A stretch of 64,000 nucleotides of DNA, taken from the NCBI RefSeq assembly GCF_005938645.2, contig NZ_CP042171.1, positions 124,001 through 188,000 of the forward strand. The letters are read 5' to 3'. The number at the start of each line of letters is the position of its first letter. Position 1 is the first letter of the stretch. The notes beneath the pieces were generated by a model. That model ran no database searches, was not told the DNA's origin, and saw nothing but the letters and a program-made list of their open reading frames with translations. Shown in pieces: positions 47,029 through 57,031 of the stretch. The position numbers were made by a program, and so were the translations under genes. Source of the DNA: Pedobacter sp. KBS0701. Its GTDB lineage: Bacteria > Bacteroidota > Bacteroidia > Sphingobacteriales > Sphingobacteriaceae.

Positions 47029-50000
47029 ATGACATCATTTTTTTTAACCGCAGGTATAAAAAATACCTGCCGGAAATTGCTTTTGCCTTTAGGCTTACTG
47101 GCCATCTGTAATTCAGAAGCAATAGCAGTAAACCACGGTATGCTTGCTCCAGGAGTACACCATAAAATATTTGCTTCGGTAAGTGGAACGGTTACCGACC
47201 AAAACAACCAACCTTTACCAGGTGTAAGCGTATTTGAAAAAAAGACCAAAAAAACAACGGTTACCGATGCTAATGGTAAATACTCTATTCCGGTTGAGGA
47301 TGGGGCAATTTTAGTATTCTCTTATATCGGTTACGATAACCAGGAAGTTGCGGTTAACGGACGCCAAAATATTAATGTTATTTTAAAAGAAAGCAGCAAT
47401 ACCCTAAATGAGGTTGTGGCTATTGGTTACCAGAAGATCAGAAAATCGGATGTAACCGGTGCTATTAGCAGTGTGAAGGCCAGCGAAATGAATTTAACTT
47501 CTCCTACTGTTGGCCAGGCATTGGTTGGTAAGGTTGCAGGGGTGCAGGTATCGCAAACCAGTGGTGCACCATATTCGGGTACCAAAATCAGGGTGAGGGG
47601 AATCGGTTCCATTAACGCTAGTTCAGATCCCTTATATGTAATTGACGGTTATCCCGCAGGAAACAACGTATCCATCAATCCGGAGGATATCGAAACCATC
47701 GACATTTTAAAAGATGCGGCTTCTGCTACCATTTATGGCTCAAGGGCATCGGGTGGGGTTGTGTTGATTACCACCAAAAGGGGTACGGATGGAAAAGGAA
47801 AGTTTGAATATGATGTTCAGGGTGGTATTTCTCAGTTGGCCAAAAAAGTAAAATTATTAGATGCCAACCAGTTTATCCAGCTTTTAATCGACGGACGTAA
47901 CAATGCCTATAAAGATCTATGGGTAAACTCAGGGAAAACCTGGAACGATGCCATGTTCGGTGATAACAATGCTACCCGTATCGCCAACATGGGTAATGGA
48001 AGTAGTGTAAGTATTCCGGCTGATCTTTATAATTTCAGCACACAACAGGCTATCCCTGCGGCTTATAATACCGACTGGCAGGATGAACTGTACCGCAATG
48101 CGGCTTTCCAACGCCATAACCTTTCATTTTCTGGCGGTACCAAAGATGTAAAATATTTTTTAAGTGGTGGTTACCAGAACAATGATGGTATTGTAACCAA
48201 CACCAACCAAAAAGTAACGAACTTTAGGGGGAATATTGATGGCAAGGTGAGCGAACGTTTACATGTAGGTGCAAATATTTCCTATACCCAGAATGATAAC
48301 CGCGAGGTGAGGGAAGGTCGTTACGATTTAAGTCCGATGATGTCGGCTCTGATCTACCTGCCTTATCTGCCGGCAAAGGATGCTAATGGAAATCCCATCC
48401 AGTTTGGCATGGGGGCTTTATCCTCTCAGTACGGTATCCAAAACCCAGAGAATCCTTTGGCTACTGTTGAACAAGTAAAAATTACCAGAAAAGGGGCTAG
48501 AAGTACCTATAATGCCAACGCTACTTATAAAATATTGGAAGGATTAGCTTTTAAAGCCAATTTAGGTACACAGACCTATAATGAGAAATATGATTTTTAC
48601 CTGCCAACCAGTTTAAGTAATGGTAATAATCCGCCTTATTCTACTGCTGCAATAACGGCGGCGAATGCCATAGCACAAACCCTTAGCCAGGTCGATCAGC
48701 TTGGTGAGTTTACCTTAAACTACAATAAAACCTTTGGTAAACATAAACTGGATGTTTTAGCAGGATATTCTGCGCAAAAAACAACGAGCGATCTGATCCG
48801 TATTTCTGCCAGTGGTTTTCAGAATGATAATATTGGTGAAATTACAGATAAAGGTGCTGATGCAGGATTTTTAACTTTAATAACGGATGGATCGAATAAA
48901 ACAGGTAAAGCCACCAATACCTTACTTTCTTATTTCGGCCGTTTCAGTTATAACTATGCGGGCAAATATTTTTTAACCGGTTCATTTCGCCGCGATGGTT
49001 CATCAAGGTTTGGTCCGTTTAATAAATACGGTAATTTCCCTTCGGTAGCTGCAGGATGGAACCTATCGGAAGAAGATTTCTACAACAGTTTTCTTGGTGA
49101 ACAATCTACTGTTAAGTTAAGGGCGAGCTGGGGATTAAGCGGGAATAACAATATTCCGAATTACAGAACCGAGCAGGAAATGAGTGCAACGGGTGGGGTG
49201 GTTTTTGGAAACGCGATTTCTACCGCCATCTGGCCAAATTCCATCCAGGATCCAAAATTGGGGTGGGAATCTACTTCGCAATATAATTTTGGTACTGATA
49301 TCAGTTTGTTCCGCAACCGTGTATCCATTATCGCCAATTATTACCTGAGTTATTCTTACAACCTGTTGTTCAATCAGCCGGTTTCCGGAATTTCAGGTAC
49401 CTCATCTATCCTAACCAATCTGACTGATAGCAAAATCCGAAATAAGGGTTTTGACATTCAGGTAGATGGCAGGATTATTCAGCAAGAGGACTTCAATCTT
49501 GGTTTTAGCGGTAATATTGCGGTTAACCGTAATAAGGTTTTAAATATGGGTGGCGCAAGTAGCATCTTTACCAATGGTGCGGAGCGTTCATACATTACAC
49601 ACACTACCCAGGAAGGGTATCCGGTAGGCATGTTTTACGGATTTAAGGTTTTAGGTCGTTTGACTGCAGATAATGTTGGGAAGGTTTCGTCTTCTGCTTC
49701 AGCAACCAATCCTGCAAAAATCGGAGATTTATATTTCCAGGATACCAATGGTGATGGAATCGTAAACGATGCAGATAAAACGGTAATCGGCACACCATAC
49801 CCGAAATTTACCTACGGATTTGCCTTAAATACTTCTTATAAAACTTTCGATTTAAGGGCATCTTTCAATGGGTCGTATGGAAACCAGGTGTTGGATGGCC
49901 AGGATTATTACCTATATAACTTTGAAGGTTCTGGAAACCAATATGTAGAGGTTGCCGATCGTTATAGAAACGAGTCAAATCCCGGTAGCGGCTTAAATTA

Positions 50001-50310
50001 CCGCGCATCGAGGGCGGGTACGCAGAGCAATAGCACACGTTTATCATCTTTTTACATTCAGGATGGTTCTTATTTCAGGTGTACCAACATCACCATGGGT
50101 TACACTTTCCCAAAATCGCTTGCCAGTACGCTTAAAGTGAATAATATCCGCGTTTATGCTAGTGTAGATAATGCATTTACCATTACTAAATACAAAGGTT
50201 ATAACCCTGAAGTGGATTATAGCGGAGGTGCCAATTTAACGCCTGGTGTGGATTATGGTAACTATCCGCTAGCCAGAACCTATAATCTTGGCATTAAATT
50301 AACTTTTTAA
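47029..50310 (+). CDS. SusC/RagA family TonB-linked outer-membrane protein
   Basis: 1093 residues: an unusually long signal region (to about 40), a carboxypeptidase-regulatory-like domain (about 48-125, 'SGTVTDQNNQPLPGVSVFEK'), the SusC plug with 'SDVTGAISSVKASEM' and 'RIRG'-like 'KIRVRGIGSINASSDPLYVI', 'DGYP' and 'DIETIDILKDAASATIYG', then a large barrel ending 'LARTYNLGIKLTF'. It imports oligosaccharides, peptides or other polymers with the SusD partner encoded next (10-nt gap). No N-terminal STN signalling domain is seen, so sigma/anti-sigma control is unlikely. No glycan-degrading enzyme is adjacent, so the substrate is unknown. Confidence 0.95.
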   Translation: MTSFFLTAGIKNTCRKLLLPLGLLAICNSEAIAVNHGMLAPGVHHKIFASVSGTVTDQNNQPLPGVSVFEKKTKKTTVTDANGKYSIPVEDGAILVFSYIGYDNQEVAVNGRQNINVILKESSNTLNEVVAIGYQKIRKSDVTGAISSVKASEMNLTSPTVGQALVGKVAGVQVSQTSGAPYSGTKIRVRGIGSINASSDPLYVIDGYPAGNNVSINPEDIETIDILKDAASATIYGSRASGGVVLITTKRGTDGKGKFEYDVQGGISQLAKKVKLLDANQFIQLLIDGRNNAYKDLWVNSGKTWNDAMFGDNNATRIANMGNGSSVSIPADLYNFSTQQAIPAAYNTDWQDELYRNAAFQRHNLSFSGGTKDVKYFLSGGYQNNDGIVTNTNQKVTNFRGNIDGKVSERLHVGANISYTQNDNREVREGRYDLSPMMSALIYLPYLPAKDANGNPIQFGMGALSSQYGIQNPENPLATVEQVKITRKGARSTYNANATYKILEGLAFKANLGTQTYNEKYDFYLPTSLSNGNNPPYSTAAITAANAIAQTLSQVDQLGEFTLNYNKTFGKHKLDVLAGYSAQKTTSDLIRISASGFQNDNIGEITDKGADAGFLTLITDGSNKTGKATNTLLSYFGRFSYNYAGKYFLTGSFRRDGSSRFGPFNKYGNFPSVAAGWNLSEEDFYNSFLGEQSTVKLRASWGLSGNNNIPNYRTEQEMSATGGVVFGNAISTAIWPNSIQDPKLGWESTSQYNFGTDISLFRNRVSIIANYYLSYSYNLLFNQPVSGISGTSSILTNLTDSKIRNKGFDIQVDGRIIQQEDFNLGFSGNIAVNRNKVLNMGGASSIFTNGAERSYITHTTQEGYPVGMFYGFKVLGRLTADNVGKVSSSASATNPAKIGDLYFQDTNGDGIVNDADKTVIGTPYPKFTYGFALNTSYKTFDLRASFNGSYGNQVLDGQDYYLYNFEGSGNQYVEVADRYRNESNPGSGLNYRASRAGTQSNSTRLSSFYIQDGSYFRCTNITMGYTFPKSLASTLKVNNIRVYASVDNAFTITKYKGYNPEVDYSGGANLTPGVDYGNYPLARTYNLGIKLTF

Positions 50311-50320
50311 AATTCAGAAC

Positions 50321-51850
50321 ATGAGAAAAAATATTTATATCGTTTTAGCCCTGGCTGTTGTGGTTGGCCTTGGTGCTTGTAAAAAGGATTTTCTGGATCA
50401 AAAGAATCCAAATGCTGTAGCGCCTGAAAATTATTTTAAAACAGAAAATGATGTTTTACTGGCCGTAAATGGTGCTTATCAATCGTTGAGAAGCAGTAAC
50501 ACTATGGGTGAGAACAGTGGTTTATTTACCGATGAACGCTCTGACGATGCCGGAAGAAATGATAACCAGAGTAATGCGGGTGAACCTTTTCAGTTTAACG
50601 ATTTTTCCCTGCTGCCAAGTAACTCCTATCTGAAAGCCCATTGGTTAGCCCTTTACAATGCGATAACCAGAACTAATTTTATTTTATCCAACATTGATAA
50701 AGCGAATTTTACCACTCAGGCTAATAAGGCAAATTACGCTGCAGAAGCTAAATTCATAAGGGCCATTATGTATTTCGAACTGGTACGGAAGTGGGGCGCG
50801 GTACCGTTGGTAACAAAACAATTATCAACTAATGAAGAGGTGACACCCTTTGTTTTCCGCGCACCTGAAGCGGATGTTTACAATCAAATTGTAGCCGATT
50901 TAAAAGATGGGTTAAACAGTACGTTACCCAACTTTCCGGCAACAGCGAATATCGGAAGAACATCTAAAGCCGCCATTAATGCCTATCTGGGTAAGGTTTA
51001 TTTAACCATGGCAGCCACTCTGCCAAACAATAAGGCCGAAAACCTAAGCAATGCAAACACTTACCTGTTGGCAGCCTACAATATGAAAGCTTTTGGTAAC
51101 CTTTCTGAAATTCCCTATACTGATGTTTTCGACGTAACGAAAAAAACGACCTGTAAAGAATTGATTTTCCAGATTTCTTACAAACAGGGTGATATTAATT
51201 ATAGCTCAAGCATCGCCGCCAACAACCAGGCGAAAGGCGAAACCATTAATTCGTTAAAGGTTTCTACCGGTATCGGTGGTAATGTGAAGCTAGACCTTAT
51301 TAACGAATATGAATCAAGTGATTTAAGGAAAGATTTTTCTGTAAAGTTTGCAAATGATGCTACGGTAAAAGATTGGTTTATTACCAAATTCCGTGATGCG
51401 AGTGAATTGGCTACGAAAAACGGTTATGGAGGCAACGACTGGATTTTAATGCGTTATGCTGATGTAATTTTAATGCTTGCGGAAGTTAATATGTTGCAGG
51501 GCAATGATGCTGTGGCTATTCAGTATTTAGATATGGTTAGGGCAAGAGCGGGTATGCCACTTTATGCAGTAACTAAAACGGATGCCACTTATGCCGCTAA
51601 ATTCCCGACTTTAAAACTGGCTATTTTACACGAGCGTAGGGTAGAGTTTGCTTTCGAACACCAAAGATGGTTTGATTTAATCAGGAATTTTACTGCTGCA
51701 GAGTTGGTTACTTACCTAAAAGCGAAACCACAGTCGGCGTATGGAATTGCTAAGCTGGCTAACGTAACCACAAAAGACAGGTATTATCCTATTCCTTTTG
51801 ATGAGGTGAAATTAGATCCGGTTAAAATGTATCAGAATCCGGGTTACTAA
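50321..51850 (+). CDS. SusD/RagB family surface lipoprotein
   Basis: 509 residues. A lipobox ending GLGAC makes Cys20 the lipidated residue, followed by 'KKDFLDQKNPN' typical of the family. TPR-like helices ('FIRAIMYFELVRKWGAVPLV') and the C-terminal 'LAILHERRVEFAFEHQRWFDL' and 'RYYPIPFDEVKLDP' signatures are present. It is the substrate-binding lid of the SusC transporter upstream. The length is normal. A terminator follows. Confidence 0.95.
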   Translation: MRKNIYIVLALAVVVGLGACKKDFLDQKNPNAVAPENYFKTENDVLLAVNGAYQSLRSSNTMGENSGLFTDERSDDAGRNDNQSNAGEPFQFNDFSLLPSNSYLKAHWLALYNAITRTNFILSNIDKANFTTQANKANYAAEAKFIRAIMYFELVRKWGAVPLVTKQLSTNEEVTPFVFRAPEADVYNQIVADLKDGLNSTLPNFPATANIGRTSKAAINAYLGKVYLTMAATLPNNKAENLSNANTYLLAAYNMKAFGNLSEIPYTDVFDVTKKTTCKELIFQISYKQGDINYSSSIAANNQAKGETINSLKVSTGIGGNVKLDLINEYESSDLRKDFSVKFANDATVKDWFITKFRDASELATKNGYGGNDWILMRYADVILMLAEVNMLQGNDAVAIQYLDMVRARAGMPLYAVTKTDATYAAKFPTLKLAILHERRVEFAFEHQRWFDLIRNFTAAELVTYLKAKPQSAYGIAKLANVTTKDRYYPIPFDEVKLDPVKMYQNPGY

Positions 51851-51869
51851 AAGAGTTGTAATGTATAAG

Positions 51870-51905
51870 AAAAGCGGTTCTGATCAATGATTGGGCCGCT
51901 TTTTT
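51870..51905 (+). terminator. Terminator of the SusC/SusD operon
   Basis: AAAAGCGG (51870-51877) pairs with CCGCTTTT (51896-51903) and is followed by more T; 20 nt after the susD-like stop. Confidence 0.8.
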
Positions 51906-51983
51906 AGTTTTCATTGACAGATTCTAAAGAAAGTTTTCATTGCAATAAATTATCCCTCAGAATGACAATTTATAACAGACTCA

Positions 51984-52365
51984 TGGCTTTCTAAGATCCG
52001 CGAAAATCTGCTGATCTGCGGGAGCTCTCTTATTCGTTCCCGCCGATTAAAGATGATAAACGCAGATCCAGTTTGCGAATCTCGCTCGTATTTGTAATTC
52101 CGTCCGAATTTGTCACTTTGAGCTTAGCCTGTACTCAGCTTAGCGAAGTATCGAAACGCCTTGTAAGATATTTAAACCAGGTCCTTCGACAAGCTTAGGA
52201 TTGACATTTTTATCATACAGACTCCTGCATGGCTTTCTAAGATTCGCGAAAATCTGCTGATCTGCAGGAGCTCTCTTATTTATTCCCGCTGATTAAAGAT
52301 GATAAACGCAGATCCGGTTTGCGAATCTCGCTCGTATTTGTAATTCCGTCCGAATTTGTCACAGC
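51984..52365. repeat. Direct repeats of about 135 bp in a gene-free stretch
   Basis: A block beginning 'ggctttctaagatccgcg' (about 51984-52119) recurs with few changes at about 52231-52363. Both copies share 'aaaatctgctgatctgc', 'gataaacgcagatcc' and 'gcgaatctcgctcgtatttg'. REP-like 'gtccttcgacaagct' phrases (about 52181, 52401) flank them. The whole interval 51906-52689 holds no gene. Confidence 0.7.
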
Positions 52366-52689
52366 CCGTCGAAACGCCTTATGATATTTAAATCAGGTCC
52401 TTCGACAAGCTACCATAGACAGAATCTACCAGTACGGTAGTCATTCTCGCGCAGGCGGGAATCTTAATGCAGCATACAAAAAACTGCTAAGGCATTACTT
52501 TTACTTTATTCAACGGCATTCATGAGCACTCCGTGGTTCCAAATCAAGTTGGGAATGACGATTCCTCGCAGCTTATATTCCCTAAAAAATCTGTCACTCA
52601 TATTGATTTTAAACAATTAATTAACCATCAGGATTGACATTTTTTAATACAAACTTGAAATGAAAACCGTGAACTGAAAATTGCTTTAC

Positions 52690-53337
52690 CTAAATAATAT
52701 TCCTGGTAATTTTGCCTTTTACAAGGTAAAGGGCCTGGATGTTTTTTTTACTAATTACGGTATCGCCTTTAAAATTTGGATTTGAAGAACGGAGGATTAG
52801 TTTATTATCATCAGTGTGCTGAAAGATTAGTTTTATAGTACGCAGACTGTTACTATCTTCATCTGTCATTACCACATAAGCTTCTCCCCACTGTAGAATT
52901 TCGTAATTGGTAATTTCTTTTATCGCTATAATTTCGCCTGCGGCATATTTAGGATACATGCTATCGCCATAAACAGGTAAGTAGGCTGTGCAATCGTTAA
53001 AAGGCAGGTAATTTACCAGGTATTCTGCGCGTTGTTCTTCTACGATGAGCTCTTTCGCGTCAGACAGGCTCATATCAAAGTAAGGAACGCCCTCTTTGCT
53101 TACGCCAACGGCTGGTTTCTTTTTGAAAAACGGTTCGCCAGTTCCATCCTCCAGCCAGGTTAAATTTACATCGAATTTCATCTCTAACTTATCTTTAATG
53201 GCGTTAGAAACATTAATCCTTTCTCTTAAAATGTCGGATAAAGAGCCCTGTTTAATATTCAATGCAGTAGCAAAATCTTTTTGAGTTTTAAAATACAATA
53301 AATCCATTAATGACTTTAAGCGCTGATTCTCGTTCAT
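52690..53337 (-). CDS. XRE-type repressor with S24/LexA-like domain
   Basis: 215 residues. An N-terminal helix-turn-helix (about 5-55, 'TQKDFATALNIKQGSLSDIL') is joined to a C-terminal S24 peptidase-like domain with 'VYGDSMYP' (nucleophile-type Ser126) and 'SLRTIKLI' (Lys169). No clear Ala-Gly cleavage bond is visible in the linker, so RecA-stimulated self-cleavage is uncertain. It resembles phage and stress repressors. It is divergent from a two-gene operon of unknown function (97-bp gap with inverted repeats) that it probably controls. Confidence 0.85.
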   Translation of the reverse strand: MNENQRLKSLMDLLYFKTQKDFATALNIKQGSLSDILRERINVSNAIKDKLEMKFDVNLTWLEDGTGEPFFKKKPAVGVSKEGVPYFDMSLSDAKELIVEEQRAEYLVNYLPFNDCTAYLPVYGDSMYPKYAAGEIIAIKEITNYEILQWGEAYVVMTDEDSNSLRTIKLIFQHTDDNKLILRSSNPNFKGDTVISKKNIQALYLVKGKITRNII

Positions 53338-53349
53338 AGGTAATATGTT

Positions 53350-53407
53350 AATAAGTTATATGTATAAAATGTAGTTAAACTTATTTTATTTTGCTAAATT
53401 CGTTAGC
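53350..53407. promoter_or_regulatory. Inverted repeats between S24 repressor and divergent operon
   Basis: AATAAGTT (53350-53357) faces AACTTATT (53378-53385), and a perfect GCTAA-attcg-TTAGC palindrome spans 53393-53407. Both lie in the shared promoter region of the repressor and the 53435 gene, as expected of operators. Confidence 0.45.
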
Positions 53408-53434
53408 TAATATAATCATTTAAAAATATACACC

Positions 53435-54607
53435 ATGGAAGGGAACTTAAATTTTAAAAAAGAAACTGTGGCATTTATTGATGCGATTGAAAGCTTTTTT
53501 TCATCAAATGGCGTAAGCTACCATTTAAATTTTTTAAAAAACTGGTTAATCCCTCCACGGAACGAATTCGATTTTTCGCCACAAAAGCACCCGGCACAGC
53601 TGTTGGTTTTTTACGAAAAATTAGTGCCGCTTTTCGATTATTCGGATTTAATTTTTAACCACATTGAAACCGATACCGCATTTGTGAAAGCGATTGGGGC
53701 TGATGAATGTGGTGTGGAACGCGAAACGGTACTGCTTGATTACTGTCCGAAACTGTTAAGCAGCGGTGAAATGAAAAATCCAAAACTTACCTTTCTTGAT
53801 ATTTTCCTGTTTTTTCAATCAGATACCTATAAGCTGATTTACAAAGAATGGTTGTTGGCCGCACTAGAAAATAACCTTGATCTGGATTGGGATCAGTATG
53901 TTGCCGCGTTTTACGAGAATACCAAAAAAATGCTGGAGGCTTGCTGGCTCATCCACGAAAGGATTATTACCAGAAATAGCTTTAAAAATACCGATCGCTA
54001 CTATCATACGGCTATATTCGAAAGCACATCGCCTTTGGCTTTTGAACAGGAATTATTTGATAATCCATTTAGTGTAATTGAATTTTTCTTTAGTCTGGAT
54101 AACCTTACCGGGCATAAAGCTTATTTAAAGAGCTGGTATAAAGCTGCTTTAGCTGAAGAGCAATGTGTGAGTGATGTGGCCGATTATTTTTTCTTCTATA
54201 ACCAATTTACAAAGCTGCTTAACGCGGGTTATTTAATCACAGCTAAAAAACTAACTTATCAAGGCGCCCCTTCCGGGGGTTTGCCCGCCGTTAAAGATCA
54301 ATTTGTAAACAGCGATACCTATCGCAAAGAACTGTGCGAGGTAAATACGCTGACTGCGGTACACATAGAAAATCCTTACCTGTTTGTGGAGTCCTTTTTT
54401 ATTCCCGAAAAAATTAAACAGCTGCGTCTAGGTCTTTTAGAGTGGTTGTATGCGGCTTTCAGTACCAGGAGCAGCATTAAACTAATGGATAAGGAATTTT
54501 TGTTTGAACAGTATGAAAGCATGATGATGATTATGGAAGCTTTTTTTGTAATGATTACCAACCCTGTGTTAGATGAAATTGATGAAAGGGATTATGATGT
54601 GGAGTAA
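53435..54607 (+). CDS. Protein of four internal helical repeats, unknown function
   Basis: 390 residues, no signal peptide, family not recognised. The sequence falls into four related units of about 65 residues at roughly 13-78, 115-178, 210-273 and 313-378. Each opens with a '(NP)xxxxxFIxxFF' helix, then 'YxxxLKxWLxAAL' (KNWLIPP, KEWLLAAL, KSWYKAAL, LEWLYAAF), then a 'FYENTKKMLEACWLI'-like helix. Linkers of 30-40 residues separate them. It looks like an alpha-helical repeat scaffold. It is followed, with a short overlap, by a HEPN-domain protein and is divergent from an S24-type repressor. Confidence 0.7.
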   Translation: MEGNLNFKKETVAFIDAIESFFSSNGVSYHLNFLKNWLIPPRNEFDFSPQKHPAQLLVFYEKLVPLFDYSDLIFNHIETDTAFVKAIGADECGVERETVLLDYCPKLLSSGEMKNPKLTFLDIFLFFQSDTYKLIYKEWLLAALENNLDLDWDQYVAAFYENTKKMLEACWLIHERIITRNSFKNTDRYYHTAIFESTSPLAFEQELFDNPFSVIEFFFSLDNLTGHKAYLKSWYKAALAEEQCVSDVADYFFFYNQFTKLLNAGYLITAKKLTYQGAPSGGLPAVKDQFVNSDTYRKELCEVNTLTAVHIENPYLFVESFFIPEKIKQLRLGLLEWLYAAFSTRSSIKLMDKEFLFEQYESMMMIMEAFFVMITNPVLDEIDERDYDVE

Positions 54608-55424
54608 GTTTTTGAACCCAGAACATGCTGCGTTAAAGGATGAAAAAACCTTGCATTTGTTAAAAGATATTATAGCTGCGGTACCAGTCCAGTATATTTA
54701 TCTCCATCACAGCTTTTTGGCCGATAAGACTGCGCAGGAAATGTTAATTATGGTTTCGTTTAAACATGTACATATTTTAAATGAATTAACGCCAGTATTA
54801 AATATTATATTTAACGGGCAAATGGAATGGAGTTACCGCGTTTTCCATGTACACGAGGTGGAGCAGGCATTACTGCAGGGGAGTTTGTTTTTTTACTATG
54901 CCACCACCGCTCAAAATTGTTTATTCAGTATATCCGGAAATTTTCTAAACGGGGGCGCACCGAAGCTTGTGGCCGATCAGGTTAGCACTATGTATCGTCA
55001 GGGAATAGATAAGGCTAATAAATTTTTGGTAGGGGCAACCTTCTATTTTAAACAACAAAATCTCGAATACAGTGCCTTTATGCTGCACCAGGTTTTTGAT
55101 CTGATGTACCGGGCCATTGAAGTTTTGGTAATGGGAAAGGATAAAAAAACACACCGCATTAAAGTTCATCAATTGTATATTAAACCTTATGTAAAGCCAC
55201 TTTCAGAGCTGTTTAATGATAACGAGGAAGAGGTTAGTCTGTTGCATTTGCTTGATGAGGCTTACCTGGCTGTGAGGTACGAAAACTGCTACACTATCGG
55301 TGAGCCAGATGTGTTACGCCTGTTTGAGAAGGCAGATTTATTGTATGTACTCGCAGAACAGGTTTATCAGGGCATTATGAATAAGCATTTCGATCGGCAG
55401 GAGAGCAAAATAAGTATGGGTTAA
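54594..55424 (+). CDS. HEPN-domain protein
   Basis: About 276 residues from the ATG at 54594; an alternative ATG lies at 54573. Either start overlaps the end of the upstream gene, so the two are translationally coupled. The C-terminal half (from about residue 140) has the HEPN helical pattern: 'FKQQNLEYSAFMLHQVFDLM', 'YRAIEVLVMG', 'HRIKVHQL', then 'LLHLLDEAYLAVRYENCYTI'. The N-terminal half may be a degenerate nucleotidyltransferase fold, but no GSxxxD motif is present. The R-x4-6-H RNase motif of toxic HEPN proteins is not evident after 'RYENCY', so RNase activity is doubtful. Confidence 0.65.
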   Translation: MMWSKFLNPEHAALKDEKTLHLLKDIIAAVPVQYIYLHHSFLADKTAQEMLIMVSFKHVHILNELTPVLNIIFNGQMEWSYRVFHVHEVEQALLQGSLFFYYATTAQNCLFSISGNFLNGGAPKLVADQVSTMYRQGIDKANKFLVGATFYFKQQNLEYSAFMLHQVFDLMYRAIEVLVMGKDKKTHRIKVHQLYIKPYVKPLSELFNDNEEEVSLLHLLDEAYLAVRYENCYTIGEPDVLRLFEKADLLYVLAEQVYQGIMNKHFDRQESKISMG

Positions 55425-55558
55425 GTGTTGCTGATACGTCCTCTGGGCGATAGTATTGTCTTTTTTTGCTTATTATAACTATTTATTTGTATTATTTATT
55501 TGTATTTCTATATTTGTCTTGAATCATCTCTCACATAATTATTAATCTAAATTAACGC

Positions 55559-57021
55559 ATGAAAAAAGACTTTGTTTTGTTGAAGCAGTGTGCATTGGCT
55601 TTAACACTTTTAATTACCCTGTCCATTATTCTCCATTCCTGTAAAAAAGATAACCACAGTCAACCAAAAATAACTACATTCGATCTGCAGGAGGCTAAAA
55701 ACTGGGTTAGATCGAATCTCAAAACAACAGAAAATAATCCATTTAAAGCGATGAGCCCTAATTAGGATAATCTTTATACCAGTATTGTAGATAACCAAAC
55801 CATTATCGAGGTAGGATTAAATAATCCCGATAAAATTTTTGTGGGGGATAGTCCAAATGATGCTACTGAACCAAATTTAGGTTTGTCCAAATGTAACATT
55901 AGATTGGTCTTATTCAAAAACGCAGATAACAATACAATTGTTTCTGGTTGTTACATGGCGGTGGTAAACAATATACAATTAAAAAAATCAGAAATTCATT
56001 ATAAAAACGTTGGTGATTTAACGGGCAAACTTTACTATTTTAATACTGATGGTAGTTTTAGTAATGGTTCACTTTATGCCAACGGTCAAATTGCCAGGCG
56101 TACAGCTAATTTAAATTTGTTAAATGAATCCTTAAGAAATATAAAACTGCAGTACTCGGATATAAAAACATTAAGCCTAAGCATAAAAGATAAAATAATT
56201 GCTGTAAAATCGCCCTGTGCTGATGGGATTGACATACCAATTTGGGGCCAATCTTGTGTGGGTGTAGAAGGATATGAGGTTTGTTCTCCTTATATATCTG
56301 GTTTTGCTCATTTGCCAGGAAGTTGCGATGGTGATTACGGCGATAATGAAGGATATGCCGGTACGCATGGGGGTTATTCAGGCAGTGGGAGTAACGGAGG
56401 AAACCCCATATCCAATAAAGAGATAATAGATAGCTTACAGGGATATCCATGTGCCCAAGCTTTGATAAAGGAAATGAAAACAAATATATGTACTGATATA
56501 GCCACATTGATCAAAAATACTTTTGCCAAAAACGACCTAGTTAATATAAAATTTAAGGCGGACAATAGTTTGAAAGGAACAACGGTAGATGGTAAAGAAA
56601 AAGGTGGTGGGTTTTCAATATATACTGCTGACATCACTATTGGTTTAAATCCTGATGTATTAAATAATTCAACGCAGGAGTATATCTTAGTTACAATGTA
56701 TCACGAAGCACTTCATGCATTTTTCGATAGACAGCTTCAATATTGGGACCAACTGAATTTCAAAGAAAATATGAAGGTGTTCAAGTCAATGGCGGTCGAT
56801 TATTGGGAGTAGTCAATGATAGCCATCTGCCTATGTCATATCATAACTACGTGAAAGGTCTTAAGGATGTGATCATGAAATTCAATACGAGTTTCAGTGA
56901 AGACCGTGTTTGGGCGCTTGCTAAGGCTGGTATAATTCTGTCCTTATCAGAAGAGAAGGCAATCAATGATCAGGAGAGAGATACAACTAAATCAGGATTC
57001 ACAGGAACTAAATGTCCTTAA
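55559..57021 (+). pseudogene. Lipoprotein with HExxH motif, interrupted by a stop and a frameshift
   Basis: The ATG at 55559 begins a lipoprotein signal with lipobox 'ILHSC'. At 55763-55765 an in-frame TAG follows 'KAMSPN'; the same frame then stays open to about 56745 (DNLYTSIVDNQTIIEVGLNN and on). It contains VTMYHEALHAFFDRQ, an HExxH zinc-peptidase motif. After 'RQLQ' one base is missing relative to the copy at 57.9 kb, and homology continues in the next frame ('GPTEFQRKYEG' to 'GFTGTKCP', ending 57021). With the two lesions repaired it would be a single protein of about 486 residues. Family not recognised. Confidence 0.75.
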
Positions 57022-57031
57022 TAACAAAAAT

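Noticed and set aside
55559..57021. Two or three separate small genes
   Set aside because: The segments are continuous in homology with the copy at 57.8 kb and with one another, so a single interrupted gene fits better.
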